Source: Paenibacillus sp. MAHUQ-63 (lineage in GTDB: Bacteria; Bacillota; Bacilli; Paenibacillales; NBRC-103111). Taken from it: a stretch of 64,000 nt of DNA. The translations under genes were made by a program, and so were the position numbers. Below the pieces are notes generated by a model, which had not been told where the DNA came from, made no database searches, and was given only the letters and a program-made list of their open reading frames with translations. Position 1 is the first letter of the stretch. The number at the start of each line of letters is the position of its first letter. The stretch lies in assembly GCF_028765165.1 (NCBI RefSeq), contig NZ_JARADB010000006.1:186001-250000 (forward strand), given 5' to 3'. Positions 1 through 8,541 of this stretch are shown one piece after another.

Positions 1-398
1 GCATTGCCAATTTGGCCAATGCCGCGGCGCTGCTCGGACAGTTTCTGACAGAGATCAACTGGGTGGGGTTCTATCTGCTGGACTCGTCCCAAGAGAAGGA
101 AGAGCTTGTGCTGGGGCCCTTCCAGGGACTGCCTGCATGCGTGCGAATTCCGCTAGGCAAAGGGGTTTGCGGGACCTCGGCGCAGCGCCAGGAAACGGTG
201 CTTGTACCGGACGTGCATGCGTTCCCGGGGCATATCGCCTGCGACGCCGCTTCCCAATCGGAGATTGTCGTGCCGATCGTGCGGGGCGATGAGCTGATCG
301 GCGTGCTCGATATCGATAGCCCGATCCTGAGCCGTTTCGATGAAGTCGACCGGCGTTATTTGGAACAATTCGTACAGAAGCTTGCAGCCGCTATGTAA
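1..398 (+). CDS. Free methionine-(R)-sulfoxide reductase, GAF type (5' truncated)
   Basis: The reading frame is open at the window edge, so roughly the first 40 residues of a usual ~160-residue protein are missing. What remains is a GAF domain with the three conserved cysteines of the fRMsr family: PACVRI, GKGVCG and GHIACDAAS, followed by SEIVVPI and the acidic GVLDIDSP stretch. The family reduces free methionine-R-sulfoxide in the cytosol, with thioredoxin-type reductants, in repair of oxidative damage (YtsP-like in Bacillus). The stop overlaps by 8 bases the 3' end of the convergent PilZ gene. The family call is secure because all catalytic cysteines are present; the true start is outside the window. 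Confidence 0.92.
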   Translation, partial: IANLANAAALLGQFLTEINWVGFYLLDSSQEKEELVLGPFQGLPACVRIPLGKGVCGTSAQRQETVLVPDVHAFPGHIACDAASQSEIVVPIVRGDELIGVLDIDSPILSRFDEVDRRYLEQFVQKLAAAM

Positions 399-840
399 TC
401 TCGTATTGCAAGGCGAGAATGTCTTCAAGATCATCTTCGGAACAAAAGCTGCAGCTTGCGAGAACGTTGTTACGCCGCAAGCGACTATACAACATAATCA
501 AATGACTGGTAAGCTGCTGTTCCAGAACCGGATCTGCGATGCTGAATTCAATCCCGTATTCATAGAGGGTTGGCTTCAGCATCGTTTTTCGTTTAATGAC
601 GCCCAAAATTTTCATTTCTTGATGAAACAGAAGGAAAGTAAACTCCAGCAGCAAGCTCATCTCGGTAGGAAGATTCAAGGGGGTGTGCATGCGGATCCCG
701 CCGGCACTGATATCCTTGATCATGATTTTGGAGTGTTTGGTTTCGATTGCTTTATTTTTGATCCCGATGATTTTGAACATGGCGGATAATGGGATTTGGA
801 GATGAATCCTGAAGCTGGAGCGCTTATTTGGCTGTGACAT
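391..840 (-). CDS. PilZ domain protein (cyclic-di-GMP receptor)
   Basis: A 149-residue protein consisting essentially of one PilZ domain. The two c-di-GMP binding signatures are visible: RSSFR (RxxxR) near residue 8 and DISAGGIRM (DxSxxG) near residue 45. PilZ proteins bind c-di-GMP and alter motility, secretion or surface polymer output; there is no fused output domain to tell which. It is a single gene, convergent with and overlapping the sulfoxide reductase by 8 bases. A GGDEF cyclase (5499) and two HD-GYP proteins (43835, 56758) in the same window give it plausible signalling partners. Confidence 0.85.
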   Translation of the reverse strand: MSQPNKRSSFRIHLQIPLSAMFKIIGIKNKAIETKHSKIMIKDISAGGIRMHTPLNLPTEMSLLLEFTFLLFHQEMKILGVIKRKTMLKPTLYEYGIEFSIADPVLEQQLTSHLIMLYSRLRRNNVLASCSFCSEDDLEDILALQYEIT

Positions 841-905
841 GAAGATGCTCCTCTAGGTTAATAGGTATATTATACTATAAAAGTAGTCATTTTGGTTCGC
901 ATAAT

Positions 906-935
906 TAGAAAAGAAGCCCCCTATTTAGGGAGCTT
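906..935 (-). terminator. Intrinsic terminator overlapping the deacetylase stop codon
   Basis: On the minus strand an AAGC-CCCTA/TAGGGGGCTT hairpin is followed by CTTTTC. The stem begins inside the last codons of the upstream NodB gene, so the stop codon at 921-923 lies within it. Confidence 0.65.
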
Positions 936-2069
936 GGCAGCGAATGCTTTCAAATTTTCCTCACCGTTAACGAAAATCCGCTTTAGCTGGTAAGGCGGCT
1001 GCTGGTTGGTGGCTACGCCTTGTTCGGTGGTAAATGCATACCGAAACCCGTGCTGCTTCAGGATCTTCAGCGTTGTTTTATTGTATTCCCCATAGGGATA
1101 GCAGAAAATATCGGCTTTCGTTCCCAATTTCGCTTCAATTTGTTTCCTGGCTTCCACGATTTCATAGGTCTGCTCATCCGCTCCAAGACGAGGGAGGTGA
1201 GGATGTGACATGCCGTGCGGTTGAATATCCCAGCCTGCCTCGTGGAGCTTACGGATCTGCTCCCAGTTGAGATAGCCATCCTGTTCCGTCATGCCTGGGG
1301 AAACGAAGAGCGTCGCGGGGAAGCCGTATTTGGCCAAAATCGGCATCGCTTGCTCATAATTGTCGATGTAGCCGTCATCGAACGTAAGCAGCACCGGTTT
1401 CTCCGGAACTTGGAGGGAATCGTCTCCTTCCAGGAGGCGGATGAACGTATCAAGCTTGAGAGGGGTGTAGCCTTGCTTATGCAGGTAGGCCATCTGCTCC
1501 TTCAGTTTGTCCGGAGAGATCACGACGATATTGCCTGGATCTATCGCAACACTATGGTAGTTGAGCACGGGAATGCTTACCTTCTTCAGTGCCTTGGGAA
1601 CGTAAGTCGCCGCGGTAACGGTAACGGCGGCTGGCGGCTCCGGCTTCATGTCCACTGGCAGTGGACTTCCCGGGGAGAGGGAGAGCTCTGCAGGTTGGCT
1701 AAGGTCCGTATGCGGGCTTGACCCTGTATGCTCGCTGTGCTCTGCGCCCTGCTCTCCAAGCGTCCGCTCTGCAGCCGGCAGCGGTTCCGCAGCGGGAGCT
1801 TGCTCGGGAGCTGCTAACCCGACTTCGACCGTCCTGGCAGGTTCAGACGACATGTCCGCGATGCGTACAGGCTCCTCGAGCCGTGAAGCCCCGGCAGCTT
1901 CCTCCGCGGAATCGGGGGCTTGTCCGCCATGCAGAGATGCGGCAGCGGGGACAGCTCCTTGCTTGCTGTAGCTGGAAGCGGGTGTGCAGGAGGCTATAAG
2001 GAAGAGAAGCAAAGTGAAAAGCCCGGCAGATTTGGCAAGCGACAGGACTTTTTTACCCGTTATGTTCAT
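921..2069 (-). CDS. Secreted lipoprotein polysaccharide deacetylase (NodB family)
   Basis: The chosen start (2069) gives a lipoprotein signal peptide MNITGKKVLSLAK... ending in the lipobox LIASC; the longer frame to 2195 adds residues lacking any signal logic. Residues ~30-150 are a low-complexity Ala/Pro/Glu/Ser linker. The NodB catalytic domain follows: metal/base motif LLTFDDGYIDNY (~residue 229) and SHPHLPRL (~287) with the two metal-binding histidines. Members remove N- or O-acetyl groups from cell-wall or exopolysaccharide. Lipid anchoring puts the enzyme on the outer face of the membrane; the linker would let it span the wall. Substrate cannot be inferred. A second NodB protein lies at 34470. 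Confidence 0.87.
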   Translation of the reverse strand: MNITGKKVLSLAKSAGLFTLLLFLIASCTPASSYSKQGAVPAAASLHGGQAPDSAEEAAGASRLEEPVRIADMSSEPARTVEVGLAAPEQAPAAEPLPAAERTLGEQGAEHSEHTGSSPHTDLSQPAELSLSPGSPLPVDMKPEPPAAVTVTAATYVPKALKKVSIPVLNYHSVAIDPGNIVVISPDKLKEQMAYLHKQGYTPLKLDTFIRLLEGDDSLQVPEKPVLLTFDDGYIDNYEQAMPILAKYGFPATLFVSPGMTEQDGYLNWEQIRKLHEAGWDIQPHGMSHPHLPRLGADEQTYEIVEARKQIEAKLGTKADIFCYPYGEYNKTTLKILKQHGFRYAFTTEQGVATNQQPPYQLKRIFVNGEENLKAFAAKLPK

Positions 2070-2198
2070 AGGTTCACACCAACCGTTTCTAGAGAAATAA
2101 TCTATTACTCTATTTGTAAGCAATGGCTGGGGGAAATATACATAAAACAAAAAACTGGCAGAAGGGACTGATGACAGTCTCCAATGCCAGTTCAAGCG

Positions 2199-2471
2199 TT
2201 AATACATGTTGCCGATGATGGTAGCGAGTAGCTTACGCATCGAGCGTGTGCCGACTTTATCCATAATTTTATCGATATGAACCTTAACGGTCTTTTCACT
2301 TATGCTGCAATGTGCTGCCAATTCTTTGTTGCTATAGCCATGAAGAGCGATAAGTCCCATAATCTCAGCTTCCCGATTCGTAAGCAGGTGGATTTCTGCA
2401 AATTGGGAGATGACGGATTGCACACTTTTGGGTTGGACGATCCGAATTAAATTCTCTTGTGCATAGGGCAT
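2199..2471 (-). CDS. Small LuxR/GerE-type DNA-binding regulator
   Basis: A 90-residue stand-alone regulator. The C-terminal two thirds are a LuxR-type helix-turn-helix (LTNREAEIMGLIALHG...NKELA, then SISEKTVKVHIDKIMDKV). No receiver or ligand-binding domain precedes it, so the architecture matches solo regulators such as GerE of Bacillus, although the short N-terminal extension (~30 residues) differs. It sits upstream of and codirectional with the NodB lipoprotein gene (129 bp from that gene's chosen start). Target genes are unknown; GerE equivalence is not claimed. Confidence 0.8.
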   Translation of the reverse strand: MPYAQENLIRIVQPKSVQSVISQFAEIHLLTNREAEIMGLIALHGYSNKELAAHCSISEKTVKVHIDKIMDKVGTRSMRKLLATIIGNMY

Positions 2472-2599
2472 GCTTGGACAACCTCAATATCTATTAGTAA
2501 TATCTGGTGCAAAGTACATTGTAGCAGAGATGTGCCCTGTAGCTTTGCTACCAGATTTGTCTATTTTCTAAATTTTGCATGAAAAAATGTCCTTCGCGC

Positions 2600-3241
2600 C
2601 TAATCCTTACTTTGGATCACAAGCAATAATCCCGAGCTGATCTCAATCAAGCCCTCCGGTTCCGTGAGAATATTGCTGATTCCAAGCGATTGCCCGATGA
2701 CTAACGTAGCCTGGTGCAGCGGGTATTGAAAGCCGTGAAGCGTAATGCCGGTAACCTCCAAGCTTAGCGGGAGCAAAGAGATATGAGAATAGCGGCCCCG
2801 CTCGACCCGCGTCGATTGATTCATCACGAGGATATGATTATTAGCGTCTATAATCGAACAGGAGATCCCCAGCTCGGTACTTTTGCGCAGCAGGTGCACA
2901 TTCGCCAAGGAATGATCGAACCGTGTGCCTAGAGCGCCGAGAATAAGAATATGGTCCGGATGCCGGTCCAGCGCCCAATTGAAAGCCATTTCCGTATCGG
3001 TCAAATCCTTATGCACCGGATCGCATTCGATGAAGCTGCGGCTGGAAGAGCGAATGAGGTCCAACTCCTCTGCGGTCACCGAGTCGAAATCTCCCATCGA
3101 GATGTCCGGTTCATAGCCGTGTTGAATAAGAAATAAGGCTCCGCGGTCAGAACCGACCAATAAGTCAGCTTCTTGGATGATGTCAAGTGCCCAGTCGCCG
3201 AGCGTGCCCCCCGTAACAATGATGATGCGTTTTCCGTTCAT
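2600..3241 (-). CDS. thiN: Thiamine pyrophosphokinase
   Basis: 213 residues, the usual length for the family. Visible signatures: N-terminal IIIVTGGTLGDWAL, GSDRGALFLIQHG, DISMGDFDSV (metal/ATP site), and ILGALGTRFDHSLANVHLL, all characteristic of the thiamine pyrophosphokinase catalytic fold; the C-terminal half is the beta-rich thiamine-binding domain. The enzyme transfers pyrophosphate from ATP to thiamine to give thiamine diphosphate in the cytosol. It is a single gene reading away from the YjzC-like gene; no THI-box riboswitch was seen upstream. Confidence 0.93.
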   Translation of the reverse strand: MNGKRIIIVTGGTLGDWALDIIQEADLLVGSDRGALFLIQHGYEPDISMGDFDSVTAEELDLIRSSSRSFIECDPVHKDLTDTEMAFNWALDRHPDHILILGALGTRFDHSLANVHLLRKSTELGISCSIIDANNHILVMNQSTRVERGRYSHISLLPLSLEVTGITLHGFQYPLHQATLVIGQSLGISNILTEPEGLIEISSGLLLVIQSKD

Positions 3242-3291
3242 GCTTGATCCCCCAGCGTCATTATCATCCCCTTAGTATACCATAATCAAGC

Positions 3292-3324
3292 AAAAAACCG
3301 AGCCGCATCCATCGCAGCCCGGTT
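3292..3324 (-). terminator. Intrinsic terminator of the YjzC-like gene
   Basis: Minus strand: AACCGGGCTGC, loop, then GCGGCTCGGTT followed by TTTTGC; stem imperfect with G-U pairs. It lies 39 bp past the stop of the gene at 3363-3608. Confidence 0.7.
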
Positions 3325-3362
3325 CCATGATTAAGTTCTGTTATTGATGACGGTTGCTGATT

Positions 3363-3608
3363 TCAATTTTCGCCGTCAGCATCGTGATTAACGCGCTTGC
3401 GCATCGGGTTCAGCTCCGACTGATCGTGATCAATTTGGGCCTCATCTGCGAAGCCCTGAAGTTCCCAAGTGGTGCGGCCCAGGATAAGATCCGCCGGAAA
3501 TTCATCCCCGCGTTTCAGTGTTACCTCTTGTCCAGCCTCATTGGCATAAATGCCGTCTGTCTCCACGACATCGCCTGTCATTGGATCCATGGATTTGTCT
3601 TTCGACAT
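3363..3608 (-). CDS. Small acidic hypothetical protein, YjzC-like
   Basis: 81 residues, very acidic, no membrane segment or signal. A GxYxNEAGQEVTLKRGDEFPA core resembles the pattern of small Bacillus YjzC-type proteins (GVY...VELKAGDTFP); the C-terminal tail is Asp/Asn/His rich. Good Shine-Dalgarno (GGAAAGGAGG on the minus strand just upstream) and a downstream terminator support it as a real gene. Function is not known. Confidence 0.7.
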   Translation of the reverse strand: MSKDKSMDPMTGDVVETDGIYANEAGQEVTLKRGDEFPADLILGRTTWELQGFADEAQIDHDQSELNPMRKRVNHDADGEN

Positions 3609-3742
3609 GCCGTATTCCTCCTTTCCTGTTGCTTATCCATACGATTTCCAAGCGTGGAGGAAATTATGAGTAGAATCGTGTAGAATGAGAAGGTTGTCAT
3701 GGAAGGCTAATAGAAGGATTGGACAGAAAGGGAAGGAACATC

Positions 3743-4480
3743 ATGGCATTATGGGGGACAATGGTGAACGCAATCGCCATTATCGTAGGGGGATTATTAG
3801 GGATGGCGCTGCCCCGCATCTCGGAAGGCATCAAAAGCACCGTCATGCAGGGCCTTGGGCTTGCCATTACGGTGCTGGGCATCACGATGGCCTTCAAGTC
3901 GAATAACATCGTGCTCGTTATTATGAGTCTCGTTGCCGGAGGGATCGCGGGTGAGCTGCTTCGCATCGAATACAGGCTTGCCCAGCTCGGTGATTGGCTG
4001 CAGGCCCGAATGAACCAAGCGAACGCCGGGAACGCCACCGGCCGCATCTCGGAAGGCTTCGTGACATGCACGCTGGTGTACTGCATCGGAGCGATGGCCA
4101 TTCTGGGACCGCTGGACGGCGGTCTCCGGCATAATCATGATATTTTGTACACGAAAGCGCTGTTGGACGGATTCCTGTCCATTATTTTCGCATCGACCTT
4201 GGGGGTCGGCGTCATCTTCTCAGCAGCATCGGTGTTCATTATGCAAGGTACGATCGCCTTAGCCGCAACGTTCATCGCAATGGCCTTCAGCCAAGCGTCG
4301 CTGGATGCAATGATCGTTCAGATCACGGCGGTCGGCGGTGTTCTGGTTATTGGCGTAGGCATCAATATTTTGCAGATTAGGAAAGTAAACGTTGCCAACA
4401 TGCTGCCGGCACTGGTGATAGCGGCGGCAGCCGTACCGCTGCAGCAGCATATGGCCGAATGGTGGCAAAGGTTCTTCTAG
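3743..4480 (+). CDS. DUF554 family membrane protein
   Basis: 245 residues with about seven hydrophobic segments. The start at 3743 (MALWGTMVNA) follows GGAAGGAA at optimal distance; the longer frame starts inside the ribosome site. The N-terminus MALWGTMVNAIAIIVGGLLG, with GLAITVLGITMAF and the conserved CTLVYCIGAMAILGPLDGGL block, is characteristic of the DUF554 (YdfK/YqgA) family, whose transport function is not established. It is convergent with the response regulator, overlapping it by 4 bases. Confidence 0.87.
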   Translation: MALWGTMVNAIAIIVGGLLGMALPRISEGIKSTVMQGLGLAITVLGITMAFKSNNIVLVIMSLVAGGIAGELLRIEYRLAQLGDWLQARMNQANAGNATGRISEGFVTCTLVYCIGAMAILGPLDGGLRHNHDILYTKALLDGFLSIIFASTLGVGVIFSAASVFIMQGTIALAATFIAMAFSQASLDAMIVQITAVGGVLVIGVGINILQIRKVNVANMLPALVIAAAAVPLQQHMAEWWQRFF

Positions 4481-5178
4481 ACGGCGGAACCGTTGAATTT
4501 GTAGCCGACGCCCCGAACCGTAATAATATAGCGGGGCTCGGCCGGATTCGCTTCGATCTTCTTGCGCAGATTGCTGATATGTACGATGAGCGTTCGCGGG
4601 TCTCCCATACTATCGAGACTCCAGATCAGCTCGAATAGATGTTCGATTTTATATACCCGGTTAGGGGTCTTGGCCATTAAGGAAAGCAGATCGAATTCTT
4701 TGGCCGACAGCGAGATCGTCTGCCCGTTCACACGAACGATATGGCTGACCAGATCGATTTCGAGTCCGGGGAACCTCACAAGCTGCGGATCGTCCTGATG
4801 CTGCTCGCGAATAGAGTTGCGCCGCAGCAGGGCCTTCACTCTGGCGACAAGCTGGCTAGGGCTGAACGGCTTCGTCATATAATCGTCGCCACCCATACTC
4901 AAGCCGAGAATCACGTCGATGTCTTCGCTTTTGCAGGAGATGAACAGGATCGGCGTATTACTTGTCTTACGCAGCTGCCTGCAAACTTCTATACCATCGA
5001 GTCCCGGAAGCAAAATATCCAGAACGATAAGATCGGGTTTGTGCTCTTTCACGATTTCGAATACGTCTTGTCCATTATTGGCGCTGATAACTTTGTATCC
5101 TTCTCGAACTAGGTAAAGCTGGATCAATTGGACAATTTCTTGCTCATCATCTACTACTAGAATTGTTTCTCCTGCCAT
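4477..5178 (-). CDS. Orphan OmpR-family response regulator
   Basis: 233 residues: receiver domain 1-120 (DDE near residue 11, phosphoacceptor Asp in LIVLDILLPG, Lys in MTKPFSP) and a winged-helix DNA-binding domain from ~130 to the end (ISLSAKEFDLLSLMAKTPNRVY, VHISNLRKKIE, YIITVRGVGYKF). No histidine kinase gene is adjacent, so its partner is encoded elsewhere or among the unlinked kinases. The start has an AGGAGGATTT ribosome site just upstream. Confidence 0.92.
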   Translation of the reverse strand: MAGETILVVDDEQEIVQLIQLYLVREGYKVISANNGQDVFEIVKEHKPDLIVLDILLPGLDGIEVCRQLRKTSNTPILFISCKSEDIDVILGLSMGGDDYMTKPFSPSQLVARVKALLRRNSIREQHQDDPQLVRFPGLEIDLVSHIVRVNGQTISLSAKEFDLLSLMAKTPNRVYKIEHLFELIWSLDSMGDPRTLIVHISNLRKKIEANPAEPRYIITVRGVGYKFNGSAV

Positions 5179-5351
5179 AACTAGAAATCCTCCTTAGTAA
5201 CGGAACGGCTCTACGAAGGGAACGGTTCCCCGCTCACTAATGTTAACCTCATTATAGAACGAATCTCCCAGAAAATTCTATCCTTTTATTGCCAAAAAGT
5301 GAGATTTGACGCGGTTCCTGCAAGCGGGAGGGTGTAATGGACTATGTATTT

Positions 5352-5380
5352 TCTCGACTTTTGTAGAAACATGTCGAAAA
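5352..5380. promoter_or_regulatory. Spo0A-box-like sites in the 320-bp gap before the GGDEF gene
   Basis: The gap 5179-5498 holds no gene. Within it TGTCGAA (5372-5378, followed by AAAA) matches the core of the Bacillus Spo0A box exactly, and an inverted, weaker copy (AGTCGAG on the minus strand) lies 12-20 bp upstream. Placement ahead of a cyclase gene is suggestive only; a 7-bp core occurs by chance. Confidence 0.4.
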
Positions 5381-5498
5381 ACAGAAAATGCTTTCGCCAA
5401 TTAACGCAAAATTTAGCTGGACTTTATCAAATCTTTATGTTTCCATGCTAATCTACCTTAGTCTCTATGCAGAAGCACACGAGGGGGCGACGAAAGTA

Positions 5499-6425
5499 AT
5501 GAGTCATTCGGCTGATAAAAGTTTTGCGGTACCCCCATGGATGCAGAAGGATATATTCGTACGCCAATTCATCGAGCAAGCGTGGGATTTATTTTGTATA
5601 TTCGATGTTCATCGAAATTTAACCTATGCCTCCAAGAGCTTCAACCCGGTGATCGGCTTCATTCCTGAAGATTTTCTGCAGGTGGTTGAGCTCATTGATT
5701 CTGAATATCGCATGGATTTACATAAAATGTTTATTCGAACGGTACAGACGTGCTGCAGCAGCAAGCTGGAGTTTCGGATGAAAGGAACAGGCGAGAGCTA
5801 TAATTGGTTCGAATGCACCTCGATGCCGATCCGCGATGCGGCGGGGGAGCTCGCCGAGATCTGCTTCGTGCTGAATGACATCACGCTCCGCAAGAACCAG
5901 GAGAACCGCCTCATCGCCATGGCTTTCCACGATCCTCTGACAGGCTTGCCGAACCGCAGGCTGTTCAAAGAGCATTTGCATCAATTGCTTATGCAGGCCA
6001 AGCGGATGGACCGGTATTTTGCCCTTGTCTATTTGGATATCGACGATTTCAAGCTGATTAACGACACCATGGGGCACGATGTGGGGGACGCGTTCCTGCA
6101 GCATTTTGCCCAGCGTATTCAAGGCTGTCTTCGCGAAGTGGATATGTTTGCCCGGATGGGCGGCGACGAGTTTACCATTCTGCTGCCGGGCGTAGATTGC
6201 GAGGAGCATGTCAGAGGCGTGGCACAGCGGATTCTGAACTGCGTCGATCAGCCATGGGAGGTCTTGGATCAGGTTTTTAGGGCTACGGTCAGCATGGGGA
6301 TTACGATGTATCACTCCGACACGAGGGAAGCTTCACAGATGCTTAAGGAAGTGGACATTGCGCTTTACCAAGTCAAGGGCAAGGGACGCAATCATTATCA
6401 ATTCTATCAACCGAAATCCCGATAA
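5499..6425 (+). CDS. Diguanylate cyclase with PAS sensor (PAS-GGDEF)
   Basis: Starting at ATG 5499, behind GAGGGGG, the product is 308 residues. Residues ~20-135 form a PAS domain (WDLFCIFDVHRNLTYAS... FVLNDITLRKNQENRL), followed by a GGDEF domain: DPLTGLPNRRLF, LVYLDIDDFKLINDTMGHDVGD and an intact ARMGGDEFTIL active site near residue 220. An RxxD allosteric inhibition site (REVD) lies exactly five residues before GGDEF, so an active, product-inhibited cyclase making c-di-GMP from two GTP is expected. It is cytosolic with no membrane segment from this start; the sensed signal is unknown. Confidence 0.92.
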   Translation: MSHSADKSFAVPPWMQKDIFVRQFIEQAWDLFCIFDVHRNLTYASKSFNPVIGFIPEDFLQVVELIDSEYRMDLHKMFIRTVQTCCSSKLEFRMKGTGESYNWFECTSMPIRDAAGELAEICFVLNDITLRKNQENRLIAMAFHDPLTGLPNRRLFKEHLHQLLMQAKRMDRYFALVYLDIDDFKLINDTMGHDVGDAFLQHFAQRIQGCLREVDMFARMGGDEFTILLPGVDCEEHVRGVAQRILNCVDQPWEVLDQVFRATVSMGITMYHSDTREASQMLKEVDIALYQVKGKGRNHYQFYQPKSR

Positions 6426-6439
6426 CGTACTCTATTAAC

Positions 6440-6482
6440 AACCGCCGCGAAGGGCTAAGCCCCTCAGATAGCGGTTTTTTTG
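6440..6482 (+). terminator. Intrinsic terminator of the GGDEF gene
   Basis: AACCGC ... GGG/CCC inner stem ... GCGGTT followed by a run of seven T, 15 bp past the stop. Confidence 0.85.
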
Positions 6483-6566
6483 GCATTTACCCAATATTTA
6501 CTCCTAGCCTATTAGCAGTCTTTCAAGGATGATAGAAGAATGTGATGAAAAGGTAGAAGGAGATGA

Positions 6567-8204
6567 GTGGCCAAGATGAGGTTGAGAAAAGGCCTTGTTG
6601 CCTTAGCGGCAGCGGGATTATTGACGATAGCGACAGGCTCGGGGCTGTATCATGCTCAGGCTGAGGCTGAGGCAAGTTCCGCGCAGGGTAAGTTCAACAT
6701 GTCTTATATCTTTTTCGGCAATCCGAGTTCGTATACGGCTCAAGTAGATAAAAGCGGTCAAACGCTCGATGTGGTTTCTCCAAGCTATTTCCATCTTCAA
6801 TCCGATGGCAGCCTGGAGCTTTCCGCTACGATACAAGCTTCTTTCATATCGGACATGCATGCGCGCGGGAAACGCGTCGTCCCGTTCTTGAGCAATGATT
6901 TCGACCGTGCGCTGGGAGAGAAAGCGATTGATAACCGGGAGGCGCTGGCGAATCAAATCGTGCAGGCCATTCAGACGTATAACCTGGACGGCATCCAATT
7001 CGACATTGAGAATGTGGATGGCGCTTACAGAGACGGGTATACCGATCTTGTGAAAAAGCTTCGTAACAAATTGCCGAGCGGCAAAGAGGTATCCGTTGCG
7101 GTGGCGGCCAACCCGACAGGCACAACCGGCAGTTGGATCGGCTTATACGACTATAAGGGATTGGGCGCCGTTGCCGACTATCTGATGGTCATGGCCTATG
7201 ACGAGAGCTACCCGGGCGACCCGACACCGGGGCCTGTAGCTAGCTTACCCTTCGTGGAGAAATCCATTCAGTATGCCGTTTCGCAAGTGCCGGCTGAGAA
7301 AGTCGTTCTCGGTGTCCCGTTCTACGGCAGATACTGGAATCAGAATCCCGCGAGCAACGGCGCCGGTGTTACCTCTCAAATGGTGCAGAAGCTCATCAGC
7401 ACGTACAAGGGGTCCGTCCAATATGATCGTGCGAGCCAATCGCCGGTTGCCAGCTTCACGATCCGTGAGGAGGATACGGCCACAAGCATTAACGGCCAAC
7501 CGTTAGAACCCGGCGATTACACCGTTTGGTTCGAAAATGAGCAGTCCATGAAGGAAAAGCTGAAGCTGGTGAGCAAATACAAGCTCAAAGGTACCGGCAG
7601 CTGGAGCTTAAATCAGGAGACGGCGGATACCTGGGGGTATTTCGGCCTCTGGGCTGACGGCTTCTACTTCACCGATATGCAAAAGCATTGGGCCCAAGAC
7701 GCTGTGCTTGCCGCGGCGAACCGCGGCTGGATGCTCGGCCCGGCCGCAGACCGGTTCGCGCCTGATGCGGCGCTGACCCGCGCAGAAGCCGCGACGATTA
7801 TGGTGCGCGTGCTTGGCTTGGAAGGCGAGTCCGCGGGCAGCGGCTCGTTCACGGATGTGCCTGCTACGCATTGGGCGTGGCAGGATATCCAGCTCGCGAA
7901 GAAGGGCGGGCTGATCGAGGGGATCAGTGCGGACCGCTTCGCGCCGGATCAAATCATGACGCGGGAACAGATGAGCATGCTGCTCTCCCGCGCTTTGCAC
8001 TTGACTTCGCAGGGCGGCTCCGCCTCTGCGAAGCGCTTCTCCGACGTGCCGGCGGACCGATGGTCGGCGGAGGCTATTGCTGCGATGAGCAGCAATGGCC
8101 TTGTCGACGGCTTCGCGAACGGCACGTTCCGCCCGGGCGCGTCGCTCACGCGTGCGGAGATGGCGGCGCTGCTGAGCCGCGCGCAGCCGCTGCTTACGAA
8201 GTAA
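6567..8204 (+). CDS. Surface glycoside hydrolase family 18 enzyme with three SLH domains
   Basis: 545 residues. The GTG start at 6567 follows AGAAGGAG; ATG 6576 is an alternative. A signal peptide (LRKGLVALAAAGLLTIA...AQA) is followed by a GH18 barrel (~45-355) with the catalytic signature DGIQFDIE near residue 141 and YLMVMAYDESYPGDP, the latter as in YaaH/LysM-type and chitinase-like GH18 proteins. Three SLH repeats close the protein (FTDMQKHWA ~367, FTDVPATHWA ~427, FSDVPADRWS ~490), which would bind pyruvylated wall polymer. Expected role: hydrolysis of beta-1,4-GlcNAc polymers at the cell surface. The SLH region is noticeably more GC-rich than the catalytic part. Convergent with the gerP operon across repeat locus 1. 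Confidence 0.92.
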   Translation: MAKMRLRKGLVALAAAGLLTIATGSGLYHAQAEAEASSAQGKFNMSYIFFGNPSSYTAQVDKSGQTLDVVSPSYFHLQSDGSLELSATIQASFISDMHARGKRVVPFLSNDFDRALGEKAIDNREALANQIVQAIQTYNLDGIQFDIENVDGAYRDGYTDLVKKLRNKLPSGKEVSVAVAANPTGTTGSWIGLYDYKGLGAVADYLMVMAYDESYPGDPTPGPVASLPFVEKSIQYAVSQVPAEKVVLGVPFYGRYWNQNPASNGAGVTSQMVQKLISTYKGSVQYDRASQSPVASFTIREEDTATSINGQPLEPGDYTVWFENEQSMKEKLKLVSKYKLKGTGSWSLNQETADTWGYFGLWADGFYFTDMQKHWAQDAVLAAANRGWMLGPAADRFAPDAALTRAEAATIMVRVLGLEGESAGSGSFTDVPATHWAWQDIQLAKKGGLIEGISADRFAPDQIMTREQMSMLLSRALHLTSQGGSASAKRFSDVPADRWSAEAIAAMSSNGLVDGFANGTFRPGASLTRAEMAALLSRAQPLLTK

Positions 8205-8292
8205 GCAGCTGGGTGCGGCTGGCCGGTGGTGCCTCGCTCGCACGGACGCACCGCAAGTGCTCGGCCCCTGGAACCACAGGCACCGCTTGCGC

Positions 8293-8475
8293 TAACGGAC
8301 ACCAGAGCCGTTAATCGGGCGAAAATGGGGCGTCCTCAGTGTTAACGGACCAGAGAGCCGTTATTTGCTGGAATTCGGGCGGATTCGCCCGGTTTTGAGG
8401 CAAATAACGTCGCTGGAGTCCGTTAGAATCGTGGAGCGCCCCAGAACCGCGGAATAAGCGCTGCTGTGTCCGTTA
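8293..8475. repeat. Four-dyad hairpin element, family A, copy 1 of locus 1
   Basis: Four 21-bp imperfect dyads of form TAAC-N13-GTTA begin at 8293, 8343, 8405 and 8455 (offsets 0, 50, 112, 162). The first two are related to the reverse complements of the last two, so the whole 183 bp is a nested inverted repeat. The two outer spacers share complementary CGCCCCA/TGGGGCG, and the centre is CGGGCG-GATT-CGCCCG flanked by TTTGC/GCAAA. Together with copy 2 it fills the 560-bp gap 8205-8763; no gene is supported there. Confidence 0.85.
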
Positions 8476-8541
8476 GCTGGCCGGTGCCTCGCTCGCACGG
8501 ACGCACCGCAAGACTGCTCGGCCCTGGAACCACGGGCACAC

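Noticed and set aside
921..2195. Longer start (2195) for the NodB lipoprotein
   Set aside because: The extra 42 residues would precede and hide the lipoprotein signal peptide.
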